The position numbers and the translations under genes were made by a program. Under the pieces are notes generated by a model. It was not told the DNA's origin, ran no database searches, and saw only the letters and a list, made by a program, of their open reading frames with translations. This document shows positions 1 to 12,179 of a DNA stretch of 64,000 nucleotides, piece after piece; position 1 is the stretch's first letter, and every line of letters starts with the position of its first letter. The DNA is from Hydra vulgaris (Eukaryota; Cnidaria; Hydrozoa; Anthoathecata; Hydridae), in contig NC_088924.1 of NCBI RefSeq assembly GCF_038396675.1, forward strand, positions 33,082,501 to 33,146,500. The letters run 5' to 3'.

Positions 1-1340
1 CGCCTCTTTGCAGGTCAGAAAAAGGTTTCCAACTTTAAAACTGTTGTTTCAATAACAAAAGGTCATTGAAAAAAAGCAAAGTCGTTATTTCAAAAACACT
101 TTAACTCAGTGTATTTATTTTTATTTCCATTGTTATTTTTATTTTTTTCATAATAATTGTTAATTAAGGTTTTTAATTTTGTTTGTTGTCAGTTAAAAAC
201 TTTATCGATTTGCTTTTCTATCCAAAGCTTAAAGTTTTAAGTTGTTCATAGGGGTCTTATACATTTTTATTCAAAAAGGAAAAATGAATTTGATATTCCC
301 CTTAGAGATTTTATTTAACGATAAATTAAATTAACGGTGTCGATTAGTTTAACTTGATAAAACTCTTTCGTTTTATTTTTGTCCTTTTAACACAGAAAAT
401 TTATTGACACTAATTTTCATCTTGATGAAAGTCGAATTTCTCTTGCAATAATTTAGTGCAATACCTAATCTTTACAATAACCTATGCAACAAGATTTTAT
501 TTACACCTTTTTTATTTCTTATTAAATTGCGTTGATTTAATTAACATAAATATAGTTACTTTTTTAACTCATTTTAAAAAGACGGATAGAAAAAAAGCTG
601 TTGTTTACATATTTCGTTTAAATGTATATTTCAAAACAGAACGCCCAGCTAAAATACAGACAAATAAACATACTTTTACTATTTTTTTTGTAAAAAAGTA
701 AAATCATTTTAAAGTATATAAAATTGTGTTGTTCCTCTCCCTTTATTCTTCTAAAAGAGTAAAGTTCGTTAAGAAAAGCAATATATAAAAATAGTCATTA
801 AAAAATTTGATATAAATCAAGTTCTGAAATATCAAATGTGATTTATAGTCAAATAGAAATAAAAACTCATGAGGAATAAAAATACAAACAAACAAAAAAA
901 AGGCACCTAGTTAAATAATTTTTTTGTATTATTGTAATTTTAAAAACGCAAGTTTAAATGTTTGCTGTTGTTTGAAGAGTAGAGACATCAAAAGTATGCT
1001 TTCCAATTTGAAGAGTAGAGACAAGGCTTTTCTATGCTCTTTATTTGTTCATTATTTTTATGTTATCTTATAACGCACATGTTGCACGACTTCATTATTG
1101 TTTTGATCAAAATCTGCGTAAATTGCTAGATTTTTTTAAGTTGATTTTTTTTATCGATTGGCGATTCTTACTTTTTCTGATCAATCCTTACTACATAGTG
1201 CTCTAAAAGACTTAGACCTCATAACTTTTTTTTAACCAATCACCAAACAAAACATGTTTTAAGTTTATTAAATTTTTATCATAAGTTTTTTGTTGAATTT
1301 AATTGTTATTTTTAAAATATTATAACTTGACTATATAGGT
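1..1340. other. AT-rich stretch without recognisable gene
   Basis: Both strands show only short, low-complexity reading frames. A short motif built on GAAGAGTAGAGACA occurs twice around 973-1023. I see no domain, RNA gene or transposon end. Confidence 0.6.
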
Positions 1341-1341
1341 T

Positions 1342-1490
<149 letters not shown>

Positions 1491-1830
1491 AATATATGCA
1501 GAAGTAATTCTACGAAAAATTGAGGGGAGGGGTGAAATCAATAAAAAGAGCCCGATTGGGCTCCATAAAGAAAAATATTAATATCAAAAAAAAAAAAAAG
1601 TCTCCAAAACTAAAATTATCCTGACTGAATAAAGTTAAATACCAGACTACCCGACTATATTCGTCAAAAAACCGACAAGAACTTGAAAATCACTTTCTCC
1701 ACGGGATCTCCCCCTCCACCCTAAAATTGTCTCTGCACATTAAGGTGCTTCCAGAAGTTTGAACATTTAAACAAGAAGTTTACGTCTTCTTTCTTATCAA
1801 TGTCGCTTATTGGGCTAGAGCCAACGTCGA
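1491..1830. other. Unclassified non-coding stretch
   Basis: Slightly richer in GC than its surroundings. It contains a small hairpin, GAGCCCGATTGGGCTC, at about 1548-1563. The GGTGCTTCCAGAAGTTTGAA segment near 1743 loosely resembles one near 15415, so a degenerate dispersed repeat is possible. No coding potential is seen. Confidence 0.4.
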
Positions 1831-1860
1831 ACACACATACACAACCCACACACACACAAA

Positions 1861-1899
<39 letters not shown>

Positions 1900-1914
1900 A
1901 CATATACATATATG

Positions 1915-1994
<80 letters not shown>

Positions 1995-2130
1995 TTGTAT
2001 GTGTATATATATGTATGTATGTGTATGTATGTATGTGTATATATATATACGAGAGTTATATATGAATATGTATGATTTAATATATGTATATATGTATATA
2101 TATACACGATGTATTATATATATAATGTAA
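1831..2130. repeat. (CA)n followed by (TA)n/(TATG)n microsatellites
   Basis: A CA-rich run at about 1831-1900 passes directly into TA and TATG/TGTA runs. All reading frames across it are repeat artefacts. Confidence 0.95.
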
Positions 2131-2154
2131 GATATTATATACGTATGATAAATG

Positions 2155-2184
2155 TTGACATCTTGTACGCGTACAAGATGTCAA
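2155..2184. repeat. 30-bp perfect palindrome
   Basis: TTGACATCTTGTACG is followed without spacer by its exact reverse complement, centred on ACGCGT. An imperfect extension reaches about 44 bp. It lies between microsatellites with no gene nearby. Confidence 0.9.
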
Positions 2185-2255
2185 TATTTAAATCATATAT
2201 ATAGATATATATTTTTTTTGTTCTTTTAATCACATTTTAAATAAGCATTTCGTTA

Positions 2256-3112
<857 letters not shown>

Positions 3113-3306
3113 CTGTGCCGGCTTAAGGTATTTTGCCACCCGAGGCAAGATCCCAGTTTGCCGCCCTAACTAAAAAGCAACAATATATTAAAAAAATACC
3201 TTAAAGTAAAACTATGAGTGACGTATAAAATCGTATATTTGCAAAACATTAAATCCAAACAGTACAAACACAAAAAGCAAGCAAAATACATACAAATTGG
3301 GCATTT

Positions 3307-3384
3307 TTTAACATGACTTAGTGAAATGTTTCACTAAGTCATGTTAAAGAAAAGAGTAGAAAAGTTTACTTTTCTACTCTTTTC
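3307..3384. repeat. Two abutting perfect hairpins
   Basis: Arms 3307-3326 and 3329-3348 are exact reverse complements around TG. Arms 3349-3365 and 3368-3384 are exact reverse complements around TT. The hairpins touch and lie in the 3-prime end of the hAT coding remnant, so each arm partly duplicates coding sequence. They look like templated (snap-back) repair insertions. Confidence 0.9.
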
Positions 3385-5910
3385 AGATGCAAAAGCTTTC
3401 AATAATTCAGTAAAATCTAATTTTTTAACCATATCACTTTCTATGGAAATTAAAGAAAGACCTATCAAACAATTTTGTGATATAGTAGATCTTAAGTAAT
3501 CTTTAATTAATTTAAGTTTTGTAAAAACTCCGCTCTCTAGATGCAACTGATACTTGCTGTGTTAACAGAATTCGTAAAGCAATAGAAACATTTGGAGTGA
3601 AATTATTGTTTCTTAAAATAAACTCTAGTACTTTTAATGCTGACGTTTTTGGTTCAATTAATTCAGACAATGCAAGCAATTCATCTAATAATTCCATGCC
3701 ATCAATATCTGCAGAAGTATCTGTGCCTAATATTTTTTGAAGATTTAAACATTTTTCTCTAAGACTTTCTTTTAAAAATCTTTTTTAATATTTGCAATAC
3801 CGTATAGGAATTGAAAAGCATCACAGTGTTCATTTAACTGGTTAAATCTTTCTTCAATCGAATTTATAGCACTATCCAAAATGCAATTAAAACAATCTAT
3901 TTTAAATCTATCTTTTGGATTTATCATGGGATCATCTCTAGTTTCATAAGAAAGCATTTGTTTTTTAAACCTTGGTCGAATAGAAACTTAAAATGAAAAT
4001 GATGGCTCCAAATCTAATTCAGCTGCAATTAATTCTGCATCAGAAATAACTTTTTTAAAAGCTTCATCTGAGCGATATAACTTTAAGTAGTGAACAATTT
4101 TGTTCAAAGTTTGTTTGGCTTCAGAAATGTCAGTTTCAATATTCTGAATAACTTTGCTTGCTAAGTTTACTTGGTTCAAAGTATTGAACCATATAACAGT
4201 ACAACAACAAAATTTAAAGTTTTTTATCTTTTGAGCTAATACATCTGCTTCATGACATGAAGATGGATCATAAAAAATGTCCCGGCTGATTTCAAAAGGA
4301 GCATCAAAGATTTCTCCAGCACAGTATGAAAAAGATCACTCAGCTTCAATCCTGCTTTCCCATCTTGTCGCACTAAAATGTTTTGGAAAGATTTTTTTTC
4401 CAAGATGATTTTTCAAAACTGTCCATCTACGAGATGATCCACTACGAAAGTTATAAATAGCTTGCACCATTCTAAAATAAGCCACAGCCTCTCTAGATAA
4501 TTTTGCAGCATCATTAACAACCAAATTTAATGAATGAGCATGACATGGTATAAAGAAGGCACTGCTGTTCTTTTCCAATATTCTTTTTTTCACTCCTGAC
4601 TGATGTCCTCTCATATTCTCACCATTGTCGTAGCTCTGTCTACGCATATCTTCAATTGGAATCCCAGTTTTAGTCAACATTTGTATATTACCATCTATGA
4701 GTGTTGCACCAGTTTTCTGCTCTACAGGTATGAAATCGATGAAGTGTTCACAGAATTTAACTTCAGCATTTTCCATCTGAACAAAACGTAGCACAATTGA
4801 TATTTGTTCCACTTTACTCACATTTTGGGTACAATCCACTATAATAAAAAAATAATTTGCCATTTTCAATTTTGATAAAATTTCTTCACGAATTCGTTTT
4901 GCAATTATTTGAATGAGTTCATTTTGTATATTTTCCCCCAAGTAATGGGTGTTGATCTCCTCATTCTTTATTCGGTTAACATGATCTGTCATAACTGCAT
5001 CAAACTATGCGAGCAGTTCAACTAGCTTTTGGGAGTTTCCATTACTTTTCTCATGTAAAACATCAGAATTTTCACAAAAGACAAGACATTGTTCTCCTAA
5101 AAATGTCGCTATTGCAAATAATCTTTCCAGGACTAACTGCTAACGCTTTATCTCTACACTGAGAAGTCGTTGTTGTGATGCATAAATTGTTTTGTTGGTA
5201 TTTAGTCGGTTTGCTAACTCCATCCATTTGCTTAATGAACAGATGTGATTTTCGGAAGTTTCATGTTCCTTCAGCTGTCTGTGCAAATTTTTCCAGTCTC
5301 CAAAATCGATTGTCTTCAAATCTATTTCCATGTCACCAAGCAACTTACATGAGAAACAAAACACAACATCTTTTCTTTTAGAGTATAAAAGCCAGGATCT
5401 TTCAATAACTTCACCATTCTTGAGTACTTTTTGCGTGCATGAAGGATTAAATCTTCTCTTGTTGGGATTGACAGGAAATAGAAAAGATGGATTAGGTGTT
5501 GATGGACCAATTTTAACAAGAGTCACTCAAAGATCATCTGGAATTTGATCAGGCCAATTGGCAGGATCTGTCAGGTCTGTAGTTGGTAAAGTTTGAAAAC
5601 TCTGTTCTTTCCTCTTGCAATGCAATTTGCGAAGTCGTAGATAAATTTGCTTCATCTCCCAATTTTTTTTTTTTTCATCTTTCAGCTCATTTTTCACTTC
5701 CAAGTTTGAATTTGTTGCTGCATCTTGAATTTCATGGATTTCATCACAAACACTAACATCACAAGGATCTCTCATAGTTGTTGTTGGCTTGCTTTTGGTG
5801 TTATCAAAAAAATTGCTTAAAGATTCAGACATTTGTTCATCCTCTTCTCTTCGTTTTTCTTTTTGCTTTCTGTAGAAATCACCAGACTTCTTTCTTTTAT
5901 GTCCTACCAT
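3330..5910 (-). pseudogene. hAT transposase (TTF-zinc-finger/DUF4371, ZMYM1-like), broken
   Basis: Read on the minus strand from 5910. The first 127 residues are charged and end in one in-frame stop (5527-5529). The same frame continues with a TTF-type zinc-finger region (5140-5526: FCFSCKLLG ... W ... L ... HETSENH). An RNase-H-like core with DUF4371 features follows at 4336-4992 (IVDCTQ, QSYDNGENMRG, PCHAHSLNLV, SATRWESR). Degraded pieces at 3512-4179 lead to a hAT C-terminal dimerisation region (SIALRILLTQQVSVASRERSF; LIGLSLISIESDM). At least four stops or frameshifts make it non-functional. Related to the transposase at 42.5-45.3 kb but clearly a different family. Confidence 0.88.
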
Positions 5911-6007
5911 TTTTATCTATGGATGTCAGAAAATATACAATTAAAACTCAAAATGCCGCCCTAGGAAAGTGCCGCCCGAGGCAGCTGCCTCGAGCCTAGA
6001 GCCGGCA

Positions 6008-6010
<3 letters not shown>

Positions 6011-6082
<72 letters not shown>
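6011..6082. repeat. (TA)n microsatellite
   Basis: Continuation of the TA tract split by the hAT element. Confidence 0.95.
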
Positions 6083-6084
<2 letters not shown>

Positions 6085-6470
6085 TGGCGGATCCAGCATT
6101 TTTTGACCTTTAAGATAGCTAACTTCCAGACATGGAGCTAACTCCAAACATTTACATGTTTATACTTATGTCAAACGAGGGTTAGCAAAAAAATGCGATG
6201 ATTGGAGACTGGGAACAAAAAAGCCCCTAAATTTTTGCAACACCTGCCCCAAACGTGAGAGCAACAAGTTGATGAAATATTTTTTGTATTATTCTCAACT
6301 AGACTTATATTCATCGATAATTTTTAAGTTTCATAGTATTATCTCTAAGCGTTCAAAAATTATGACCATATAAAGTTAAAACCCCACTCAATTTGAGGGG
6401 GTTGTAATTTTTATACGGTCATAATTTTTGTACGCTGAGAGAATTTGACCCCTCTCCCCTCATTTTATTC
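6083..6470. mobile_element. Partial hAT-type foldback MITE
   Basis: From 6110 to about 6430 this matches the left arm and central stem of the complete foldback element at 30798-31426 (for example AACTTCCAGACATGGAGC, CATTTACATGTTTATACTTA, GAGAGCAACAAGTTGATGAA and the GAGGGGGTT centre). The outer end differs (GTGGCGGATCCAGCA instead of CAGAGGCGTAGAAAG). The second arm is replaced by other sequence up to about 6640. A half copy or a related subfamily. Confidence 0.75.
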
Positions 6471-6681
6471 CTCGTCAACAACTTGTCAAACTTTGAAAGA
6501 GCCCCTTCTTACAAAATTACTTCCATATTCGATACCCCCTATAAAATTAAAATAAAATAAAATTGACCTCCCCTTTCCTTTGTCAAAAAAATTTAGACCC
6601 CTCCCCCTATTTTGTTGACATTATTTATGGATTGCCTTTTTGTATGAAATATATAATTTAATAAATTATACTCAAATTACA

Positions 6682-6753
6682 TCCTCGGTAGTATAGTGGT
6701 AAGTATCCCCGCCTGTCACGCGGGAGACCGGGGTTCGATTCCCCGCCGGGGAG
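6682..6753 (+). tRNA. tRNA-Asp (anticodon GUC)
   Basis: A 72-nt cloverleaf without intron. The acceptor stem pairs TCCTCGG with CCGGGGA, followed by discriminator G. Internal promoter boxes A (6689-6699) and B (GGTTCGATTCC, 6732-6742) are intact. The anticodon GTC is at 6715-6717, tRNA position 34. No CCA is encoded, as usual in eukaryotes. A short T run follows about 10 nt downstream and could terminate RNA polymerase III. No SINE-like body is attached, so this looks like a genuine gene rather than a tRNA-derived retroposon. Confidence 0.95.
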
Positions 6754-6760
6754 GTTACTG

Positions 6761-6822
6761 ATTTTTAAAATTTCGATTTTATTAATATAGGCCTATATTA
6801 ATAAAATTGAAATTTTAAAAAT
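6761..6822. repeat. 62-bp palindrome just after tRNA-Asp
   Basis: Arms 6761-6791 and 6792-6822 are reverse complements with one mismatch, centred on AGGCCT. It starts 8 nt after the tRNA and includes the T run that may end its transcription. Confidence 0.9.
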
Positions 6823-7614
6823 GCACTCATTTTTTATGATTTTTTTAATAAGAAATTGTAATTCATATTAAAAGCACAGTGAAGAAAAAAAAAATTTGCA
6901 ATTTTTGGGTCAAAATTTTGGGTTCATGGACCCTAAATATGGACTACGCGCTGCGATAAAAAGCCTGTAAACTAATAATGATATGATCATAAAACTTTAA
7001 AAGCTTTTTAATATAAGATGATTACACTCACCCTGCCAAAATCAATAATTTAACAAACTATTCAAGCTTTTGGGAGAAAACCGGTTTAAGGCCTAAAAAA
7101 ATGCCCCGAAAAGGCTTAGAACCTAGACTTTATTTTAAGAACCAGTTAACTAACATGAATTCTTTGAATGTGCATATATATAATAAACAACTCCTAAAAA
7201 TTTCAACACAATCAGACAAACCAATCATAAGATATTTATCGCAGCGTGCAAAAAACTCGTATATTGAGAAAAACAATAATAAAGGTTTTTAATGAAAAAA
7301 ATAAATTTTAATATATAAAAAGGTCAAAAAATTATTGAAAAACAAAACGACTTGAGCATTATTGAAAACACAGAAAAAAAAGAAAAATGCGAAAACTCTA
7401 ATATTTAAAAAATATTTAACCGAAATAAAATTATTCAATCAGTGATAAAAAGCTTGAATATAAAAAGATAATATATACAATAACTACGTTACAAAATAAA
7501 ATAACTTCCTAAACATAAATTTAATTTAAAAAATAACAAAAAACTAAAATCTAAAAAACTCCTGCTTCAAAAGATTCACTTTCACTTTCATTTAAAACCA
7601 TTTTCATTTAAATT
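6823..7614. other. AT-rich stretch without recognisable gene
   Basis: Only short frames on both strands. It may include non-coding end sequence of the Mutator-like remnant that follows, but I cannot find its terminal repeat. Confidence 0.5.
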
Positions 7615-8572
7615 TCATTTTTGTTGTGCACGAAGCTTTCTTTTGTGTTTTATTGAGTCAAGCGACTTCTTTTCCATTATCTTTGTTCTTTCTTGGTCTA
7701 TTTTGGTACAGTACTGCGTAGCAAATGTACCTGGTGTAACATTTAATTATTCAAATATGTTCAATATATCAGAAATATAATCATTAAAAGATATTACTGC
7801 TGATGCAACACTTATTTCTAAAGTGGTACGACAAACAAAAATCTCTTTAGTACAACGCTTCCAAATGATAGCATTAATGGACGCATTTGAGTTTTGCCAT
7901 GTCATCACTAAAACCAAGAAAAATGAGTTTAATTTTATCTTTAATAATAATTGGTATTCCAGGTTTTCAAATGTATATCGAAGTCCCATTATGTCTATAG
8001 ATTTCATAAAACAATCTACAATACCATAAACTTCCATAGATCCAGCAGAACCTTTGTGATTATTTAAACATTCATGGGTTTCCAAAAAATTTTCAAAAAG
8101 TTCTGGGTTGCTATTTTCTTGATTCCCGTGATGTACAGGCATTGCATATTTTTGAAAGAGCTCGAAAGTCAACACATTTCTCTGAGTCACTAGCAATAAT
8201 AGTAACAACACCATTACGTGAGGAAAGACCCCTTTTTTTCCAAGTTCCACCACAGGAAACAAAACATCAGCTACTACATTAATATTAAAATCATTTGGTT
8301 GGATATTGTTGCTAAGATATCGATGCATGAAGGCAATTTATTTGAATCATTAATTTTTGCATTACTATTTTTACTGCTATGTGATAACTTTTTTGAACAT
8401 GTTGATGTCAAGATTTTTGATTGAGTTGAGTTAGTGGTTTTCGATTAAGAAGTTAAATTAATGCTGACTGTTGATGCTGAGGAAAGTTGATTTCCTCTAA
8501 AGTATTTTTCTTGACAATCCTTTTACCACCTGCTTTCCTTTTTAAATTTGAATCATATTTATTTTTTCCCAT
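7615..8572 (-). pseudogene. Mutator-like transposase remnant (PF20700-type)
   Basis: On the minus strand a start-like MGKNKYDSNLKRKAGGKR (from 8572) is followed by a gap and a 193-codon open frame (8328-7747), then by in-frame sequence after one stop to about 7625 ending KHKRKLRAQQK. The segment GSAGSMEVYG...CFMKSIDIMGLRYT resembles the part of Mutator-like transposases just before their GDGD catalytic motif, but that motif and the region after it are missing. The next segment, NSNASINAIIWKRCTKEIF...VASAVISFND, resembles the C-terminal part. So the catalytic middle is deleted. This lineage differs from the MULE at 16.4-29.6 kb. Family assignment is from recognised motifs, not a search. Confidence 0.6.
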
Positions 8573-8817
8573 AATAAAAATAAGCACGAGGCAAATAAAG
8601 TATAACACGGTTGAGGATTTTTAATGATATTCAAAAGTAGGTCGCCGACATTCATAAAAATGCAGACCAAAAAAATTTGCGCATGCGTATTAACTGCCTT
8701 CTTTTGGATGATATTAAATATCGCTAACCACGAGGTTCTCTGTATTGAAAGATATTTGAAGTTTTCAAATTTGTTATTCTTAATTGTGAAATGAATGAAA
8801 GTATTTTTTCTCTTGAT

Positions 8818-8880
8818 TTAGTACATTCAGTGGGTACATTTAGTACATTCAGTGGGTACATTTAGTACATTCAGTGCGTA
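8818..8880. repeat. 21-bp tandem repeat, about three copies
   Basis: The unit TTAGTACATTCAGTGGGTACA is repeated almost exactly, with the third copy truncated. Confidence 0.9.
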
Positions 8881-9895
8881 AGATTTTATTTTTTATTGTT
8901 ATTACTATTCTATCTTGCTTTTCTATTCTTTGCAATTTTACTAAAAGTTTTCAAAATACTAGAATGTTCAAAAAGGTAAAATTATTTTGGTTTCAAATAC
9001 AAAAATTGTTCACTAAGAATGAGTGTTGCATACTAATTAGTGAGTTTTTCTATAAGTAATATGTGTTAACATAGTAATTTTTCTTAAAAATAATGGCTTA
9101 TTTAGAAAAATAAATATGAAACAGTTACTAGCACCAGTGTCAAAAGCTAAAAGTAAATGGCAACACTCTAAAACACCTATTTTCTTATATAAACAACCCG
9201 TTGCTAAGACCGTTGCTAAGTAAATTATTTAACTTTACTGCGAAACTTGATATTTTAGAGCATTTTTAAATTCACTCACTGTAATAATCCATATATTTTT
9301 GGAATGTAGTATGTTTGGGATTCAAGAGTATGTAATTTTTGAAAAATCGATTTTTTTTAGTATAGGACCACCTTAAACAATAAGGCGTAGTATATATACT
9401 AAGTTGATCAAACTATTTTAATTTATGAGTTTTATTTCGGTCGTTATTTTAAAGCATTATCAGAAACATAATATAGTTTAATTAGAATATATTTCAAAGT
9501 TATTAGTGGAATCCTTATGAAGTCGGATTGAATATATTTAAAAAGTTTCAATTATTACATTTATTATTATATAGAAGTCGGTGATGTAAAATCTTTTTTT
9601 TTCTCTTGTTTTTTGCAGTTTACTCTGCAAACTATAAGTTATTTGTAATACTTCCCAAGATCTCCAGGTATTTTTTTTTTAAAGAACTTTAAGAATTTGA
9701 CTTCAATTTTTTGACTTTTGATGTGTAAAATTTACTTGCTACTTTTTGCCCATTTTATTTATTTTTCATATTTTTAAGCGTACAATAGAAACGAAACATA
9801 GGGTTGTTGTCCCTGCGTTATATATTTATTTATTATTATTGTTATGATTATTGTTTTTTTTTTTTTCTTCCTGTATTTTGAAATTATCAATAAAC
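8881..9895. other. AT-rich stretch without recognisable gene
   Basis: No convincing coding sequence. Short words are repeated (CGTTGCTAAG twice near 9200), but no transposon end is recognised. Confidence 0.5.
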
Positions 9896-9897
9896 CA

Positions 9898-10323
9898 GTT
9901 GTTTACAAGGCCAAAAGTAGCAAGGCCAAGAACAAGACCAAATGTTACAAGCCCAAGGATAAGGCCACGAGTTTTAAGGTCAAGGCCAAGATCAATAGTT
10001 TCAATACCAAGGCTTGCGCAAACATTTTCAAGACCAAAGACTTCAATCTTTGCCTTATGTTAAGGCCAATTATTAACAAAACTGTAAGTAGCAAGTGCGG
10101 TGACAATAAAACCACATTTTATAAATATAGACCAAGGTTATGCGTAGAATTCACAAAATCAATGAGAAAATATGTATTTTTTTTAAGGTCAAGGCCAAAA
10201 CAATCAAGGCCAAAGCCAAAATTTTCAAGGCTAAGGCCAACAGTTTCAAGGTCAAGACCAAGGCTAACAGTTTCAAGGCAAGGCCAAGGCCAACAGTTTC
10301 AAGGCAAGGCCAAGGCCAAGGAC
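9898..10323. repeat. Degenerate AAGGCCAA minisatellite
   Basis: Imperfect copies of a 12- to 21-bp unit based on AAGGCCAAGGCCAACAGTTT, best preserved at 10186-10322. The 160-codon Lys/Arg-rich open frame over it (9844-10326) follows the repeat and has no domain, so I treat it as a by-product. Confidence 0.85.
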
Positions 10324-10926
10324 TAACAACTCTGCAATTTATTTTAAATAAAAATTGCATTTTTTTATTTAAAATAAATCTAAACTTAATGTTCAAGTTC
10401 ATTTTAATTTTAAACGGAGGTTATTTTTGGTTCGTCAAAGAAATGATCCGAAGAATGTTTTTTGACCTGATACAGAGTCAAACAATTAATAATTAAAAAT
10501 TCTAAGAAGTTGCGTATTAGCAAAAGTTAATTACTCAGACGAACAAATAAAAAAAGGAAAGCATAGTTTATTACAAGTTAGTTTCGAATTGAAACAATGA
10601 CGGGCAATAACAAACAGTGATGACTTTTTTTAATAAAAAATAGTAATCACCTCAAAGAAATTATTGCGATAGCTACAGTACTGTATCAAGGGGGTAGGCC
10701 AACGAAGAGCTTTAAAGAATAAAGCGAGAGAAGCAAAGAAAGGAATACGTACAAGTGTAAGTAACAGAAGACAAACGTAGTATCATTAACTCAGAATGAT
10801 TTGTGCTGTTCAGTCGAAATTAGGTGTTAAATAAAAAAGAATTCAAAAATACAGGACACCGCTGAACAGGTTAGGTTGCGTGTAGCTTTCGCTATATGAG
10901 TTAAAAGAATTAACACTATGTATATT
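10324..10926. other. Unassigned stretch
   Basis: Composition becomes less AT-rich at about 10680-10900, but I recognise no reading frame, RNA gene or repeat family. Confidence 0.45.
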
Positions 10927-11158
10927 GCCCAGCGGGCATTTTGACGTCCTAAGAACGTCTACAAGACGTCTAATTTCTCGTCCATAAGACTTCAGTTGGT
11001 GTCAAATGAATGACTAGAGAACGTCTATTCCAGACGTCCTAAAGACGTCTTTTGAAGACGTCCTAGAAACGTTTTTTTGCAGACGTCCTAGAGACGTCTT
11101 TTCAGCCGTCCTATGGACGTCTCTGGCTGGTCTCAAGTGAAAAACTTAAGGACGTCCT
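10927..11158. repeat. GACGTC-palindrome minisatellite
   Basis: It opens with GCCCAGCGGGC and then repeats GACGTCCTAAAGACGTCTTT-like units of about 20-40 bp, each built from the self-complementary hexamer GACGTC. The last unit follows CTCAAGTGAAAAAC. Every unit can fold back on itself or pair with its neighbours. It is probably the internal repeat of a non-autonomous element, but the ends are not identified. Confidence 0.8.
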
Positions 11159-11865
11159 AATTTTACATTCTTTTAAAATTTATATAAAATGACAATGTTT
11201 TACAATACATACCTTAGATTTGATTTAATATAGGCAAGGGAAGGTATAAAGAGAAATCAAAGTAAATAAAGTGTAACTTGATATATTTAAAATAAATTAT
11301 TAATTTTACAAAAAATAAGAATAATTTTTCAAACAAAGTTACACTTTCAAAATTAAAAACTAATATATTCTGTAAAGTATAATCGATAGTATACTATAAA
11401 TAAAAGAAAATTACTGAAAAATGCAAAATAAATAAAAAATACAACATTTGATTATAGTTAAATTAGCCATCATTGATTGATATCGATACTAATGGATGTT
11501 TTCTTTAATCGGTCAGAAGAATGCCTAATTACTCTCCCAATAAGTAGCAAGGGATCCATTTTGGTTAAGTTTTTATTTGACTTTAAAGTAGCGTCTAATA
11601 AAAACAACACATAGTTCAATAAAATCAATCTTAATCAAAATTAATGCAAGTATACCATAATTAAGTTTACATATGTAAACAAAAAAGAGTACAAACATGT
11701 AACAATCAATCATTTATTTCTGAATTAAGATTTTACATTCAAGGATGTTTACAAGTAGTAAATTTACTAATATAAAGTAAACACCTACTAATGTTAATAA
11801 TATCTAATTAAAATAAATATAATGCTAATTTTCACAATATATATTAACAATAATAAACTTTATAA
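11159..11865. other. AT-rich stretch without recognisable gene
   Basis: No coding sequence, inverted repeat or tandem repeat of note. Confidence 0.55.
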
Positions 11866-12010
11866 CATAAAAATAACAATGATAATAATAATAATAATAG
11901 TGATAAAACAATAATAACAATAATAATAATAACAATAATAATAATAATAACAATAATAATAATAACAATAGTAACAATAGTATCAACAATAATAATATTA
12001 GTAATAATAT
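11866..12010. repeat. (AAT/AAC)n trinucleotide-like repeat
   Basis: AATAAT, AACAAT and AGTAAT triplets run for about 145 bp, with a degraded tail to about 12130. Confidence 0.9.
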
Positions 12011-12179
12011 TTAAAAATAGTTATTAATAATAATGTAAATATTTATAAAAATAACAATAAGCAATAAAAATATATAATAGAAATTAAAAAAAACAATAAT
12101 AAAGACAACAAAAATTGATTATAGAAATTATAAACATTAACTATATTTTTTTAATAAAAAGTATAATAAACTGGTTTTA

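Larger units (their letters stand above)
3113..6010 (-). mobile_element. hAT DNA transposon, 2.9 kb, inactivated
   Basis: The left end reads CTGTGCCGGCTTAAGG and the right end, reverse-complemented, CAGTGCCGGCTCTAGG. Inside each end the CCGCCCGAGGCA-type sequence is also inverted. CAG..CTG-type ends and an 8-bp (TA)4 flank fit the hAT superfamily. The minus strand carries a decayed transposase over most of the length. The element sits inside a (TA)n tract, so the target duplication cannot be proven. Confidence 0.88.

Noticed and set aside
9844..10326. 160-codon basic open frame
   Set aside because: It follows a degenerate tandem repeat, with no start context or domain.
11135..11150. AAGTGAAAAAC border suggesting the GACGTC array belongs to the CATG-array family
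   Set aside because: The word is on the wrong side relative to the array, and ten bases of AT-rich sequence can recur by chance.
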